In this document: in pieces, positions 1-11,114 of the stretch
Numbering within the stretch: the first letter of the stretch is position 1
How the letters are laid out: each line of letters begins with the position of its first letter
NCBI RefSeq assembly: GCF_949987515.2
Contig: NC_082694.2
Location: 59,890,080-59,954,079, forward strand
Direction of reading: 5' to 3'
Source of the DNA: Delphinus delphis
Lineage: Eukaryota > Chordata > Mammalia > Artiodactyla > Delphinidae
Length of the DNA: 64,000 bases
Position numbers and translations under genes: made by a program
Notes under the pieces: model-generated
Databases searched by the model: none
What the model was told of the DNA's origin: nothing
Seen by the model: the letters and a program-made list of their open reading frames with translations, nothing else

Positions 1-825
1 ATCTACTAAGGAAAGCCTTGTTGTATATCAGCCAACTGTTGTCTGGAATTGCCTGTGTTCAGAAAATTTCATTTAAGGATGTTGTCATTAAAATGATCAT
101 CGTGAAATACTTGAGCATCATGTCAAGGACCAGAATGAAAACTACAGTTATTACCGATGGACAGTTATAAAAGGTGTTTTCAGATACCATTTCTGGGCTG
201 ATGAAGTATTGGGCTTATTTGAAGATCTAAGATATGCAGGTCCATGTTGGTTTGGCTTTAAATTCAAAGACTGAAGTTGATTGGATGTTGACTTTTCTAT
301 TAATAATGTCATTATTATTTTATACAGTGACCCACTATATTAATTTGGATTTTATATTTCTTCTTTATAGAAATGCTCTATTTATTCAGATCTGATTTGG
401 AAGCTTGTGTCTGGATATTTGTAAAATTTAAATTTTTATATCAAAAATAATCTCATTCTTTATATTCCTTTGACATCTTCTGACCGAAGATGGATTAAAA
501 GCTATCACAACCTCAAAAAAAAAAAAGCTATCACAATGTCACTTAAAATATTACCTACTTTAAAAATGTTGGACCATTACTAATTTTGTGCAACATGAAT
601 TTCGATAGTTGTACATTGTCTTCTTTTGAAAACCACTCATCTCCCATGCAGCATTGATTCTAGGAGTTTAGAAGTGCCATTATTACAAAACAAGTGAATG
701 GAAGAATCTAAAGTGTGTAAAATTATTTTCAGTATAGTTGAGGTAAGATGATCACTAGTCAGAAGATCTGTGCTGTGTCAACACTTGTCTAAATTTTTTT
801 GCATTTCTCTTTTCTTTTGCTTCAG

Positions 826-840
826 AGGAGTCCCAGGAAG
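826..840 (+). other. candidate 15-nt microexon
   Basis: A short segment is bounded by a strong 3' splice site (pyrimidine-rich tract ending ttttgcttcag) and a good 5' splice site (AAG|gtgaga). It is 15 nt, so it would be frame-neutral. It lies about 100 bases before the candidate terminal exon at 938. This rests on splice-site appearance only; microexon-like decoys are common in introns. Confidence 0.25.
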
Positions 841-937
841 GTGAGAAACCTACAAAGTCTCAAATTCTTGTAGTCTTAAGTTCTTTAACTTCAAGGCACT
901 CTGAGTCATTCTCCTAACGAATCACTCCATGTTTTAG

Positions 938-1045
938 GTGTTTTCCAAACTGTTTGAAGTTACTAGACGTCGAATGGTTCATCGTGCTCTTTCATCAGCA
1001 CAGCGACAGAGACTGTCATCCAACAATAACAAGAAGAAAAATTAG
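938..1045 (+). CDS. candidate terminal coding exon A of an unidentified plus-strand gene
   Basis: After an acceptor ending tgttttag there is an open frame of 35 codons closed by TAG. It encodes a basic tail starting VFSKLFEVTRRR and ending in an Asn/Lys-rich run (NNNKKKN). The composition (Arg, Gln, Ser, Lys) looks like a real C-terminus and no repeat signature covers it. I do not recognise the protein. No AATAAA follows before the next candidate exon, so if used as a last exon it would need a weaker poly(A) site or would share the downstream UTR. The upstream coding exons lie outside the window, so frame and identity cannot be confirmed here. Confidence 0.45.
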   Translation: MFSKLFEVTRRRMVHRALSSAQRQRLSSNNNKKKN

Positions 1046-1424
1046 ACAGTATTTTTAACTTTTTTCTCTATCCGAAGTGTTCACACTTACACATGTAGGA
1101 CAATAAGCAGGACCGTCTGGGCCGGTCTGCATAAATGCTGTATACATACCAGATTTGATGCTGCATATAGGGTATGGAATTGCACATCCATCTCATAGGA
1201 ATTGTAAATGGTTTGAATAGGAGGAAAGTAATTTTTGTTGCATTATAAAATGTCTAACTGCATTATTTGTAGCATCATAACTTTTTTTGGGAGAAGCACC
1301 TTTTTATTTCCCACATTCCTGGTTATTTTCTTCATTGCTTTGAATTGAATTTTTATATATTTTTATATGTAACTCTTTTTTTACCTCATGTTTTTATTTG
1401 TTTTGCACATTTCTCATACCACAG

Positions 1425-1544
1425 GTATTGAAGCCCCTGGGTGATAATTTGATGGAGGAAAACATAAGGCAGTCTGTAACAAACTCTATCAAAGCAGGCC
1501 TGACTGACCAGGTGTCTCATCATGCCAGATTAAAGACAGACTGA
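1425..1544 (+). CDS. candidate terminal coding exon B of the same unidentified gene
   Basis: The acceptor is good (pyrimidine-rich tract ending catttctcataccacag). It is followed by an open frame of 39 codons and TGA. The peptide starts [12 protein letters not shown] and ends SHHARLKTD: mixed charged and hydrophobic, typical of a folded or coiled tail rather than random translation. The stop is followed about 65 bases later by clustered AATAAA signals, as expected for a last exon. It opens in the same phase (codon-aligned, starting GTN) as exon A, so one upstream exon could splice to either. I have a sense of a genuine protein C-terminus but cannot name it. Confidence 0.5.
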
Positions 1545-1608
1545 CAGTTCATCTCCTCATGGACTCCACTCTTTCTTTTTTTCATGCTTGCTGTACAATG
1601 AGAACTCA

Positions 1609-1620
1609 AATAAAAATAAA
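1609..1620 (+). terminator. proximal poly(A) signals (two AATAAA)
   Basis: Two AATAAA hexamers lie six bases apart, about 65 bases after the candidate stop at 1544. The position fits the proximal polyadenylation site of the left-edge gene. Confidence 0.45.
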
Positions 1621-3217
1621 CCAAAGTTTACAATCAACTGTAGAAGTAGTTTAGATAACTGGCTTCACAGATGGCTGCCACAGAGTGTGAAATTGTTTGT
1701 TGGTTTTAAGCATTCTGTTCATGGCTCCTAAGGCATGAAGACTGGCTGAGGAGCATTAGTTTTCATGCACACTTGTACCATGTTTAATTCTTTTTTTCCC
1801 CTTTTTACTTAATCTAATGTTAGTGAAATTTGTCTTATGTAAAGGATATTTCAGGGAAATATTTTAAGAAATCTATTTAGAGTCTCTTTAACACAGTGTC
1901 CCATTGAAATTTTAATTTTTAGAGAAGTTATGAATCACTGTATCAAGAATCAGATTGGAATGACAATGAAGCCTTTATTGAGCCACGACATTAAAAGTAT
2001 ATATTGCTTTACTGCCTTCAATACCAGTATTACATAAATGCATGTATCAGAAACTTCACAGAAATTACATGACAACTCTTGTAGCTAAGAAAGTGATTCT
2101 GAGGTGTACATTTGTCTTGCCTTTTTAAATTTATAAACCTGCCCTAAAAGGAGATGCATATCTGGGAAACTGAACTGTCTTTATGCAGTTTAGCCTTCAT
2201 GTACATAAAATATGCCGTTAATTTATTGGGGGAGAAATTCCATCCAAAAATGTTGCCTACAGCTATGAGTTAAGAGTGTCTATACAGTGTGTAGCTTTTA
2301 TTTTCTAAAATCACAGGTAGGGCATGTATATGAATTATAAATATATAAATACGATTTTGTATTAAAAGTTTTGTAGTTTATGACAAAATCTGGTTCTGTG
2401 GTAGGCTAATGAGTACAGTCCCTGTGAAGGAATGTTTGTGGCTCATGTCAGTGTGTGAATGCATAGACAATTTGAAGTTTTTGATATATTTGTGATATTT
2501 ATCTTCTTGAGCACTGCAGTCTCACCACCCTCCCCCCACCCCCTCCCCCCAGGGGAATTCAATGGGAATGTTTATCGTGACTTTGTCCTCTGTTGCATTT
2601 TAAAGTTCCTTCCTGTAATTTATTTTCAGTACATAATTAAAAATTTGTATATATAAAATGGAACTTGTGATTTTTTTTTTTTAAGGAATTCTTCAAATAT
2701 GTATTCCATTACATAAACCTATTTGTTTATACTGAAAAGAGCATGAGTGGGAAACACCCAAGTGAGAGCTGTAAGGTATCGTACCTCATACCTCGAATCT
2801 AAGCTTGTAAAAAGTTACTTTTCTGTGTCTGTCTCTGTTAGGGAAAACTTGTTGTGATTAGCCTAGGGGATTTATTAATTTTGTTTCTCTCTTTTTTGTG
2901 GTGTACGTAAGGCTAACATTCTGTAATACTTTTGTAGCCTTCTCTATGAACACCTATTAAAGCGTCTAGTTTGGTTTTTAAGTGAAGAGAACTCAGGTGT
3001 TGAGTTGCATGGCCGAAAGCTCTAACTTTACTTTGGTTGATGTATCCGCCTCCTGCTTCAGATCCTGTTTTTATATGGATTGTATTTGTTTCCATCTGTA
3101 TTAAACTGCTACCAACTCATCTGTTCTTAAACAGAATCCACCTGAAATGTGTCTCTTTTTATTTCTTTTACCACCCTGTTTTATGAATGCCGTAGACTGT
3201 TTTTATGAATGGAAAAA

Positions 3218-3223
3218 ATAAAA
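3218..3223 (+). terminator. distal poly(A) signal
   Basis: An AATAAA is followed by a T/G-rich stretch (gtttgttgt), the usual downstream element. It would end a ~1.7-kb 3' UTR. Confidence 0.35.
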
Positions 3224-3245
3224 AGTTTGTTGTATAATAGCAATT

Positions 3246-5680
3246 CTTCTGAAATTAAAGACAGGTTGGTTATTTATTTATTTTTAAGCAAAAGTGCTGT
3301 GAAATCTAAACCATTGGATTTCTTAGTATTTCTTGTTGGAAAGAGTGTTTTCCCCAAAGATACAATTCTATAAAGGATTCTAAGAAAGTACTTTGGTTTC
3401 AGCTGGAAGACTCTGAATATTGCTACACAGGAAGCAATAAAAGGGAATAAAGACAAACTCAAAACTGTTTGCTGAAATAAGTTTTGTGTTAGTATATTTT
3501 CTGTGGTATAATTTTTTAGTAATTTATATTATAAGGTAGGTTTTTAAAAAAGAAACCCAATAACAAACAGTCTATCTTCCTAATTAAGACATAAATAATT
3601 TACTTTTGTGGAAGGGACAGTCATTTGTGACCCTACTATTGAGTATGCCTTGTATGTCTCTCATGAAGATAGCTAGTCATCCTTGCTTCACTGAACGTAT
3701 TCTACTTGTGAAGCTGAAGAGCAGTATTTAATTTTTGAGGGTCATATTTTCGATGAACTTTGAGCAGGGCTTCCTTTAGTTATTTTACTCCCACAATTGG
3801 GCTAGCTACTAGGGACTTGACCTTGCTGTAGGCGTGAGTGCTGCTGGTGTTAGTTACATTGTTTCATTATTGTGGGATTAAAAAAATTGTTTTTCGGTCT
3901 TAACTTGGTTAAGAACCTATTAAAATATACGATGAAATTTCAGAAAACACTGACGTTGCTGTTAGTGGTCCACTGAGGTCAAACGGCCTTACGGAAAGCT
4001 TTCTGATGAGCTGCTTCTCTGCTAGTGCGGGTTGCTTGGGTCTGTTGCACACACTTTTAGGTTTCAGCAGCTTCATTCCTGGCTTGAATTTTCCCGTACT
4101 TTGACCATAATTGATCTGTGCACCTAAATGTTTTTCCATTTGTGTCCTGGTTGTGGGGTGATGGTGAGAACCAGCTTGGAGAGCTGGCAGCTGTTCCAGG
4201 CAGCCATCTTACTTGGCCAGAGTTTACTAATCAAATGACTGTCTTACTTGGATTCAGTCTGGAGCCTCTGTCAGAGAGAATCCTTCCACTTGGCTTTTGG
4301 GCAAACAAAGCTACATTAGAGCTTTCCCAAGCAGGACAGAGAAATGCCACCTTCTCTACCTAAGTCTTCTATCAGATCCTAGGAATTTTTCTCTCCAGAT
4401 TTGCAGTTTGCTGGAATTTAGGCTGAAGAATTGATCTACACTTGACATACTTGAGTGCGATACAGCTCCTATCATGTTCTCTTTAGGTTTGTGACGTTTT
4501 CGATTCTTCAGTGCCAAAGCTAGCAGTTGACCAGGTCAAAAGTGCCTAAAGATTGTAAAAAAGCTTAGGAGAAGAGGGGATCGTAGCCTTTGCATAGCTC
4601 AGTCAAGCACGTAAATATACATTAGCACTTTTCGTACAACAGTCGTGTGGTAGGAAACCACTTTATCAAAAAAGGTGTCTCAGGTATCTCAGGCTTGCAA
4701 ACCAGCATTCTGCAACTCCACACCTCCAAGGGTTTGAGTCAGTGGAAGGTTTCAGACACAGATGAGTAACATTCCTAACTCAAAGCTCTGTCTTAGCTGC
4801 ATTCTGAAAAGTACTAAATGTGGAGAAAAAAGATTCTGTTAATACTGAAACAAGGTGAAAATTACCCATAATACTACATTAAAAACACAAGTCACATGAG
4901 GCAAGAAGTGAAAATCTTCCGGTCCTTTTGATACACCCCAGAGGTAACCGTATATTTGGTGTGTGTGCTGTGGAAATCTTTCCCTGTGCTTATTGACACG
5001 TCACTATACTGCATAAAACATACTCAATTTTTATTTTACACAAAAATAGAATTACCCTGTACGTGATATATTTTTTTCATATAACTGACATTCTAGGCCA
5101 TTAAGTAATTCTTTAATGCTCACATGGTTGCTTTGACCCTTCTGAGGGTAAGAGGGGTTTTGAGGAGAGAGCACTAGACCTTGGATCTCTGCTAACAGTT
5201 TCCTTACTTTTTATGACAATTCCTGCCCTCTCACAGGATTGGTGAGAGAATCAAATATGAAAAGAAGCAAGTAGCATAGAAAATTTGTACTCAGTTTTGC
5301 TTGTCTTAAGTCTCCATCTGCTGGCTCTATTTGGCCAATAGTCTGTCTGATAACTACTTCCTGAAGCTTGTCCGTAACGCTTTTTTTTTTTTTTTTTTTT
5401 TGGTGGGGCATGGGAGTAATTTGGACTGTTATTTAAATAACAGTTATTTTTAAGCTTTCTGACAAATACGTTTATATGGCAAACAACACGGTCATTGTGG
5501 AGGAAAATGGGTCTATAGCTACTGACAGAGCAAGCAAGAAAGGTCATCTAAAATGGCATAGTTTAGATTTCCCAAACACAAAACGTGAAGACTCCGTAAA
5601 CACTTATGTAACCTAGAACTGGAAGAATACTTGAATTTCAACTCTAGGAAAAGGAGATGGACCTTGGAGTTAAAACGGAA
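3246..5680. other. intergenic sequence, no gene recognised
   Basis: No protein gene, SINE or L1 is recognised. Overlapping open frames on both strands at 3909-4363 have protein-like stretches but no match I can name. A 22-base T run at about 5381 makes artificial Lys/Phe-rich frames. Confidence 0.4.
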
Positions 5681-5845
5681 CTTTGTTCCCAGCACCACCA
5701 CTTCCAAGCTTTGTGAACTTGGGCAAACGCTTAGGTAACAGCTGAGCCTCACCTTCTTCATCTATAAAATGGAGATAATACCTACCTCTCAGGGTTGTGA
5801 GGAGGATGAGATGAAAACACATATCAACATCCTGGTAGACATTCT
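5681..5845 (+). repeat. MIR (ancient tRNA-derived SINE)
   Basis: It has the MIR core order: tgtgaacttgggcaa, then gagcctcaccttcttcatct, ataaaatggagataat, and cagggttgtgaggagg. It is diverged, as expected for a pan-mammalian element. Confidence 0.75.
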
Positions 5846-6120
5846 TCTGAATCCCTTTTATGGGGATGATACTTGTGAAACGTGCATCTATCCTTCCAAA
5901 CCATACGTACTTAATTTTACACCCTTTGCTTCCTGAAGAGAAAAAACATGATGAATCTTGGAGGGTGGTGGTCATTGTTATTTTGTCTATGGAGAAAAGC
6001 AGTATCAGTAAGTTCTTTTTTCCTCAACTGGATTAAGCTCCTTGGAAAGAAGAAACCATACTTCATGCATCTTTTAATCTTTCATATTATCTAGTATTTT
6101 TGTATATGGTAAATGCTCAG

Positions 6121-6423
6121 TTTTTTTTTTTTTTTTAATGAAAGCTTCTTTCTTTCTTTATGGCTGTGTTGGGTCTTAGTTTCTGTGCGAGGGCTTTCTC
6201 TAGTTGTGGTGAGCGGGGGCCACTCTTCATCGCGGTGCATGGGCCTCTCACTGTCACGGCCTCTCCCTTTGTGGAACACAAGCTCCAAATGCGCAGGCTC
6301 AGTAGTTGTGGCTCACGGGCCCAGTTGCTCCATGGCACGTGGGATCTTCCCAGACCAGGGCTCGAACCCGTGACCCCTGCGTTGGCAGGCAGATTCCCAA
6401 CCACTGCACCACAAGGGAAGCCC
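6121..6423 (-). repeat. CHR SINE (long, older type)
   Basis: On the minus strand it begins gggcttcc...tggtgcagtggttgg, has the B-box-like ggttcgagccc, and ends in an A-rich tail seen here as a T run at 6121. It contains the long-type motifs gctttctctagttg and gtgagcggggg. Confidence 0.9.
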
Positions 6424-6934
6424 TCAGAGTATTTTAACATGGGCTGGACTGTTCAACTTCATCCCCTTCACCCACCTTCTGTCCGCTATACATGAGCGAG
6501 GTGGTTACGTGGCAGCTATGGGCCCGAAAGTATCAATGTTTTGCATTATTTCCCCTTGGCCTCAAGATGCGAAGGAACATGATCATTAAGTAAAAAGTAT
6601 CTGCTATAATAACTTTGGGGTAGAGTGAGGTTAGGTTACCCTTAAGGATTTGGATTATCTTTAGAACTTTAGTATTTGATCTAATGCAGCTTAAGTATCT
6701 GCTCTTAAGTCCTTAACAGAATTGGGTTTATAGACCTGTGCAGTAAGGAGATAAGGGTTTTTATATACATCGAGTATCTCTAGAAATGCTAGCACTGCTT
6801 AGAACAGAGGAGAGAGCAGTTCTTCCAGGGAGGATTGAAGGTTTTACAGGAGGCAAAACCCCCAAACTAAGACATTTAGCATCTAAACGAAATACCGCCA
6901 ATGCTGGTGTAATAATAACCTTGGGGTGGGTATT
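6424..6934. other. unique sequence, nothing recognised
   Basis: Between the SINE and the MIR fragment beside the POLG pseudogene I see no coding frame or repeat signature. Confidence 0.4.
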
Positions 6935-6986
6935 TTAATGTCCGTTTTGATAGAGGAGTCATCTGAGGCTCACAGAGGTTAGCCAC
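6935..6986 (-). repeat. MIR fragment at the 3' flank of the POLG pseudogene
   Basis: It carries the MIR core in the form ctgaggctcacagaggtt, and is cut off where the pseudogene's poly(A) (T run at 6991) begins. The insertion may have disrupted this MIR. Confidence 0.45.
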
Positions 6987-7086
6987 TTTATTTTTTTTGG
7001 TGAGAAGATAAAGGGTCTTTGTTTTTATTTCCACTGCCTCCGAGCAGGCTTATTCCATTTAGAGCATTACTTCTCTCCCCTTCTAG

Positions 7087-7152
7087 GGCACTGCATCAGA
7101 GCATGAGGGACAGAACAAAGAACCAGCCAAGAAGAAAAGGAAAAAGAAGTGA
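7087..7152 (+). other. FANCI: antisense copy of the FANCI last coding exon inside the POLG pseudogene 3' UTR
   Basis: Read on the plus strand, an acceptor-like tctccccttctag is followed by an open frame GTASEHEGQNKEPAKKKRKKK and a stop. This matches the Lys/Arg-rich C-terminus of FANCI as I recall it. POLG and FANCI are convergent neighbours that overlap at their 3' ends in mammals, so the POLG mRNA 3' UTR contains the reverse complement of FANCI's final exon. It therefore came in passively with the POLG retrocopy and is not a live FANCI exon. Confidence 0.75.
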
Positions 7153-7453
7153 AATGCCTGAGTTAATGTGAACTTTGGGGCTTCTGCTTGCTTTTTACCC
7201 AACAAGCAACAATGCCCCCTTGTCCTACAGCCTGCACCAACGTTGGCATCTTGGTTCTGAACTCAATTGCACCGTCAATTAGAGGCAATCATTCTTGGCA
7301 AGTCCTGCTACTGAAAAATGGCTGGCCTTAGGCAAGCCCTTTTGTAAAAAGCACGGCTGAAAGCCTGAGTTTAGGAGCCTGCACCGCCCCGATGAAACTC
7401 CACGGGAGCAAATACAGAGCCTCCAGGCAGAGCTACCATCCAGGCTGGCTTCA

Positions 7454-7642
<189 letters not shown>

Positions 7643-8584
7643 TCAGACCCAGCTTGTAGGCAAACATGCACCTGGTCAAGAGGCTGGCGATCTGCAGGGC
7701 GAGGGCAGCACAGTAGCAGTCCTCCTCCCGCACCAGGTAGCGAACCTCATCATGGGTGCTGATGCAGAAGCACCCATCGATGGCGAACACCTCAAACAGC
7801 CACTTCATGGCCACAAGCATGAGGTGTAAGTAGTCCGCGGCGGAGCTTTGCACCGCTCGATTCACACAGCTGGTCATAAACGCCCCCCTGGACAGCAGAG
7901 GGCTCCAGGGCTCGGCTGCTGCAGCAGCCCAGCACCGGGGTACTGGTGTGTCAGACATCGCAATGCTCTCCAGCTTATTGAACATTTCTGACTCTGTGTC
8001 CCCCATCCAGGCTTATTCAGCAACCTCCTCCCACTTCTTCCATTGTGATTTCCTAGAAGCTTCTCTGGATCTTGCGTAGATCCAGCAGGGAAACCAAGCC
8101 GTCCTCCATCCTGTCCACAGGGAGGTCCAACTCCCTCACCAGCCACTCGCCCTCATCTAACAGCCGATAGCTGCAGTGGCCCTTGGTGACTGCATACATC
8201 TGTCGGGCCTTCTCAGCTGCCTCCTGCCGCGTGAGCCAGTGGTTGAACTGCATTAGGAGGCGCTCAGCGAAGGGCTGCCCCCCCCATAGATGCAGCCATA
8301 GTTGAAGACCTTGGTGTGCTCATGGGTGATGCCCACTGTGGCAGCTCTCTTGCTGTGTAGATTGGTGCCCCTGCTCTTCCTGCCCTGCAGTGTCATCCAC
8401 CCAAAGGCCGTGCAGCCATGCACGCCAGCAAAGTGGGCGTCTCCAAGCACAGCTGCAATCCACAGCGCCTGTGAGCCCACGTCAGCACCCACGAGGGCGT
8501 AGCTGGGTGGGACCTGCACCATGGCCTTCAACTCACTGCCTACTCGGTCAGGTCGGGCGTTGCTGGCAATGAGCCAGGTGGGCT

Positions 8585-8609
8585 CTACAGCCCACGTGAT
8601 GGGCTGTAG
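8585..8609. repeat. POLG: 10-bp perfect inverted repeat at an indel in the POLG pseudogene
   Basis: Arms ctacagccca (8585-8594) and tgggctgtag (8600-8609) flank a 5-base loop. The arms coincide with extra bases between the TIT and EPTWL codons of POLG, suggesting a templated snap-back insertion. Confidence 0.6.
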
Positions 8610-9272
8610 TTGGTGATGGTGCCAGCGGTCACCCCCTGGGGCAGGATGGCCCCATAGCGGCCTTCCTCATCATAGTTTGGGTGCCTGGTCACAGCACGGG
8701 GCAGAGCTGACCTGGGCAGCCACACCACCATCTGGGACCTGATACATTTATGGGCATTCCTACAAAAAGAAATCATTTTGTTGATTTCCAAGGCACGGGG
8801 CCCACTGGCAACTCCTGGGCCAGCCTGCAGGGTGCCGTCCGCCATCTTGGGCAGGAAGTCTTTGGCGAAGGGGCTGCCAGCATTGCAGCTGTTACCATCC
8901 TTGTGAGGCAGCTTGAAGAACCAGCAGCCGGGGATATCCACATCATTGTAGGGTCCGTTGCCATGGTGATAAGCTGGCTGGCTGGCTTTTGGGCCACCAG
9001 CAGCAGTCAGAGCTAGGAACTGACCTGGAACTGCCACTCGCCAAGTTCTCCATCCTGGCCTCGGCCTCCACTTCTAAGCGGCCCATTTCTCCCACCGTCT
9101 GCCACATGGCGCTGCAGTCAGTGAGCAGGAACTCCTCAGCCAGGTCTGCCTCCTGCGGCTCCAGCTGCTGCTTCCCCTGTTCAAGACAGTGCTTCCTGTA
9201 CAGGGACTCGATGGCTATGTAGGGGCAGGCGCCCCCAGGGTCGGCCACTTTTACCAAAGGGTTCTGGGATTG

Positions 9273-9607
9273 GAAGCCAGGTCTACTGGCTTTAGAGTCC
9301 AAATAGCCAGGAACTGTCCACGCTATTGCACTGCTGTGAAAAATAAACAGTCCTGCACAGGCAGGGGAAGGGAGAGGGAAAGAGGTCAACAGCAAGGAGG
9401 ACTGCAGCAGTGGGCCAGTTGGGCTCCAGGATGGGAGGGGGTTGTAGGGCAGAGATGGATGGAGTGGTGGGAGAGGAAGTTGTGAGACACCAGTCTGATT
9501 GTGAAGTGCCTTACGGACCCTGTAGACAGACTTGGCATGCAGATGTTAAGCATACACGGTGATTCTTAGAAAAATGGAAGTTCAGCAGGTTTTAATTGTC
9601 TAGATAA
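9273..9607. other. unique sequence 5' of the POLG pseudogene
   Basis: POLG similarity stops near 9272 on the minus strand. The following bases show no repeat signature or coding sequence that I recognise. Confidence 0.4.
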
Positions 9608-9785
9608 TTTCTCAAAGTGTGGTTTTATGTATTTTTAAATCAATCACCCGGAGTGCTTGTTTTAAATGCACAGTATTGCCCCGCCCCACACTGTACGATG
9701 AACTCAAATCTGTGTGTCTAATAGGCCTCTCAGATCATTCTGATGCACCCTGGAGCTGAAGGATTTGAGAAGTGTTTCCTAATGG
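9608..9785 (+). mobile_element. MER5-like hAT-Charlie fragment
   Basis: Degenerate left end ctcaaagtgtgg, central gagtgcttgttttaaatgcaca and ccccgcccc, then cattctgatgcaccctgg and a right end tttgagaagtg. The order matches small non-autonomous MER5-type hAT elements. Confidence 0.55.
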
Positions 9786-9940
9786 GTAGTAGGGTGATCA
9801 ATTTCTGCTGATTTTATACTGACTAGGAAAGTTCTGCAGACAGCTGAAATTATGTTCTTATGTTGTTTACCTAAGAGGGAGGTGGAGCCTGTGTTGGAAA
9901 GGACAGCTATTAACAGTAGATTAAAAGTATATTCTTCCAG

Positions 9941-10259
9941 GGCTTCCCTGGTGGCGCAGTGGTTAAGAATCTGCCTGCCAATGCAGAGGACACGGGTTCG
10001 AGCCCTGGTCCGGGAGGATCCCACATGCTGCGGAGCAACTAAGCCCATGCGCCACAACTATGGAGCCTGCGCTCTAGAGCCCACAAGCCACAACTACTGA
10101 AGCCCGCGCACCAAGAGCCTGTGCTCCACAACAAGAGAAGCCACCGCAATGAGAAGTCCATGCACCGCAATGAAGAGTAGCCCCCGCTCACCACAACTAG
10201 AGAAAGCCCACACGCAGCAACAAAGACCCAACACAGCCAAAAATAAAATAAATTTTTTA
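9941..10259 (+). repeat. CHR SINE (long type) with 17-bp target-site duplication
   Basis: It starts ggcttccctggtggcgcagt, has the B box ggttcgagccc and an A-rich tail near 10240. Direct repeats aaaagtatattcttcca lie at 9923-9939 and 10260-10276. Confidence 0.95.
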
Positions 10260-10352
10260 AAAAGTATATTCTTCCATATTAAAGTGAATATTGTCTCTCC
10301 CAAATTACAGATCCATTTTTAACCTTAGACATTCTTTTAAAACTGCCGCTCT

Positions 10353-10650
10353 GGACTTCCCTGGTGGCGCAGTGGTTGAGAATCTGCCTGCCAATGCAGG
10401 GGACACAGGTTCGAGCCCTGGTCTGGGAGGATCCCACATGCCGCGGAGCAACTGGGCCCGTGAGCCACAATTACTGAGCCTGCGCGTCTGGAGCCCGTGC
10501 TCTGCAACAAGAGAGGCCGCGACAGTGAGAGGCCCGCGCACCGCGATGAAGAGTGGCCCCAACTTGCCGCAACTAGAGAAAGCCCTCGCACAGAGACGAA
10601 GACCCAACACAGCCACAAATAAATAAAATTAAAAACAAAAAAAAAAACCC
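10353..10650 (+). repeat. CHR SINE (intermediate type) with 10-bp target-site duplication
   Basis: Same head as the element just upstream and in the same orientation, but carrying the younger motif gagaggcccgcgcaccgc as well as the long-type end. Target duplication ctgccgctct at 10343-10352 and 10651-10660. Confidence 0.95.
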
Positions 10651-10660
10651 CTGCCGCTCT

Positions 10661-11114
10661 GCTTCCCAAGCTTTGGACTGGTTCTCTCTTAAACACTTTC
10701 CTCGAGGAACAAAGTAGTTTTAGGCACAGCTGATCATCACAGTTGTCTCATTTCATTTCATTAGGGAAATGTTTAAGAGTAAGATTTTCATAGTGTTCCT
10801 TGCTTCATCCACCTTTGAATGCAAAGAAAAGAACTCCAGGGCTAAATCGTAAATGTCTTTATGAATCAGCAGAGATTACACCTCCTATCGAAGTATAATC
10901 TTCAAAAGATCAAACTTGACTGTTATACACATATAATGAGTATTAGTCAAATTTATTCACCTCCTTAATGAGGAAACGGATAAGATGGCAAAGCTGGTTT
11001 GAAGCAGAATCGGAGGAACAGGAATTATGCGGTCTACCAGGAAGGGTGTTTTGAAATGAGTGTGCTGAGTGATCTGAGCCCTCCAAAATGAATAGCAAAG
11101 TCAGGCATGTAGCT
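10661..11114. other. unique sequence, nothing recognised
   Basis: No coding frame or repeat signature is seen between the tandem SINE pair and the hAT element. Confidence 0.4.

Larger units (their letters stand above)
1545..3245 (+). other. probable 3' UTR of the left-edge gene
   Basis: AT-rich sequence follows the stop at 1544, without recognisable SINE or L1 sequence. It holds two groups of poly(A) signals, one about 70 bases after the stop and one near 3218, consistent with short and long UTR forms. Small open frames inside (for example at 2459 and 2913) have no protein-like character. Confidence 0.4.

Noticed and set aside
3909..4363. Overlapping frames on both strands and a minus-strand ATG reading MAAWNSCQLSKLVLTI, resembling a small retrocopy
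   Set aside because: I could not match it to a known protein and saw no clear poly(A) tail or target duplication. A protein search would decide.
5211..5547. Lys/Phe-rich frames around 5381-5401
   Set aside because: They come from translating a 22-base homopolymer T tract.
7087..7152. Plus-strand splice acceptor and coding exon resembling the end of FANCI
   Set aside because: It lies within the 3' UTR of the POLG retrocopy, where an antisense FANCI exon is expected. No upstream FANCI exons are present, so it is not a functional exon.
9941..10120. tRNA-like A and B boxes
   Set aside because: They belong to the tRNA-derived head of CHR SINEs, which recur in the window with A tails and target duplications. 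No true tRNA gene was found.
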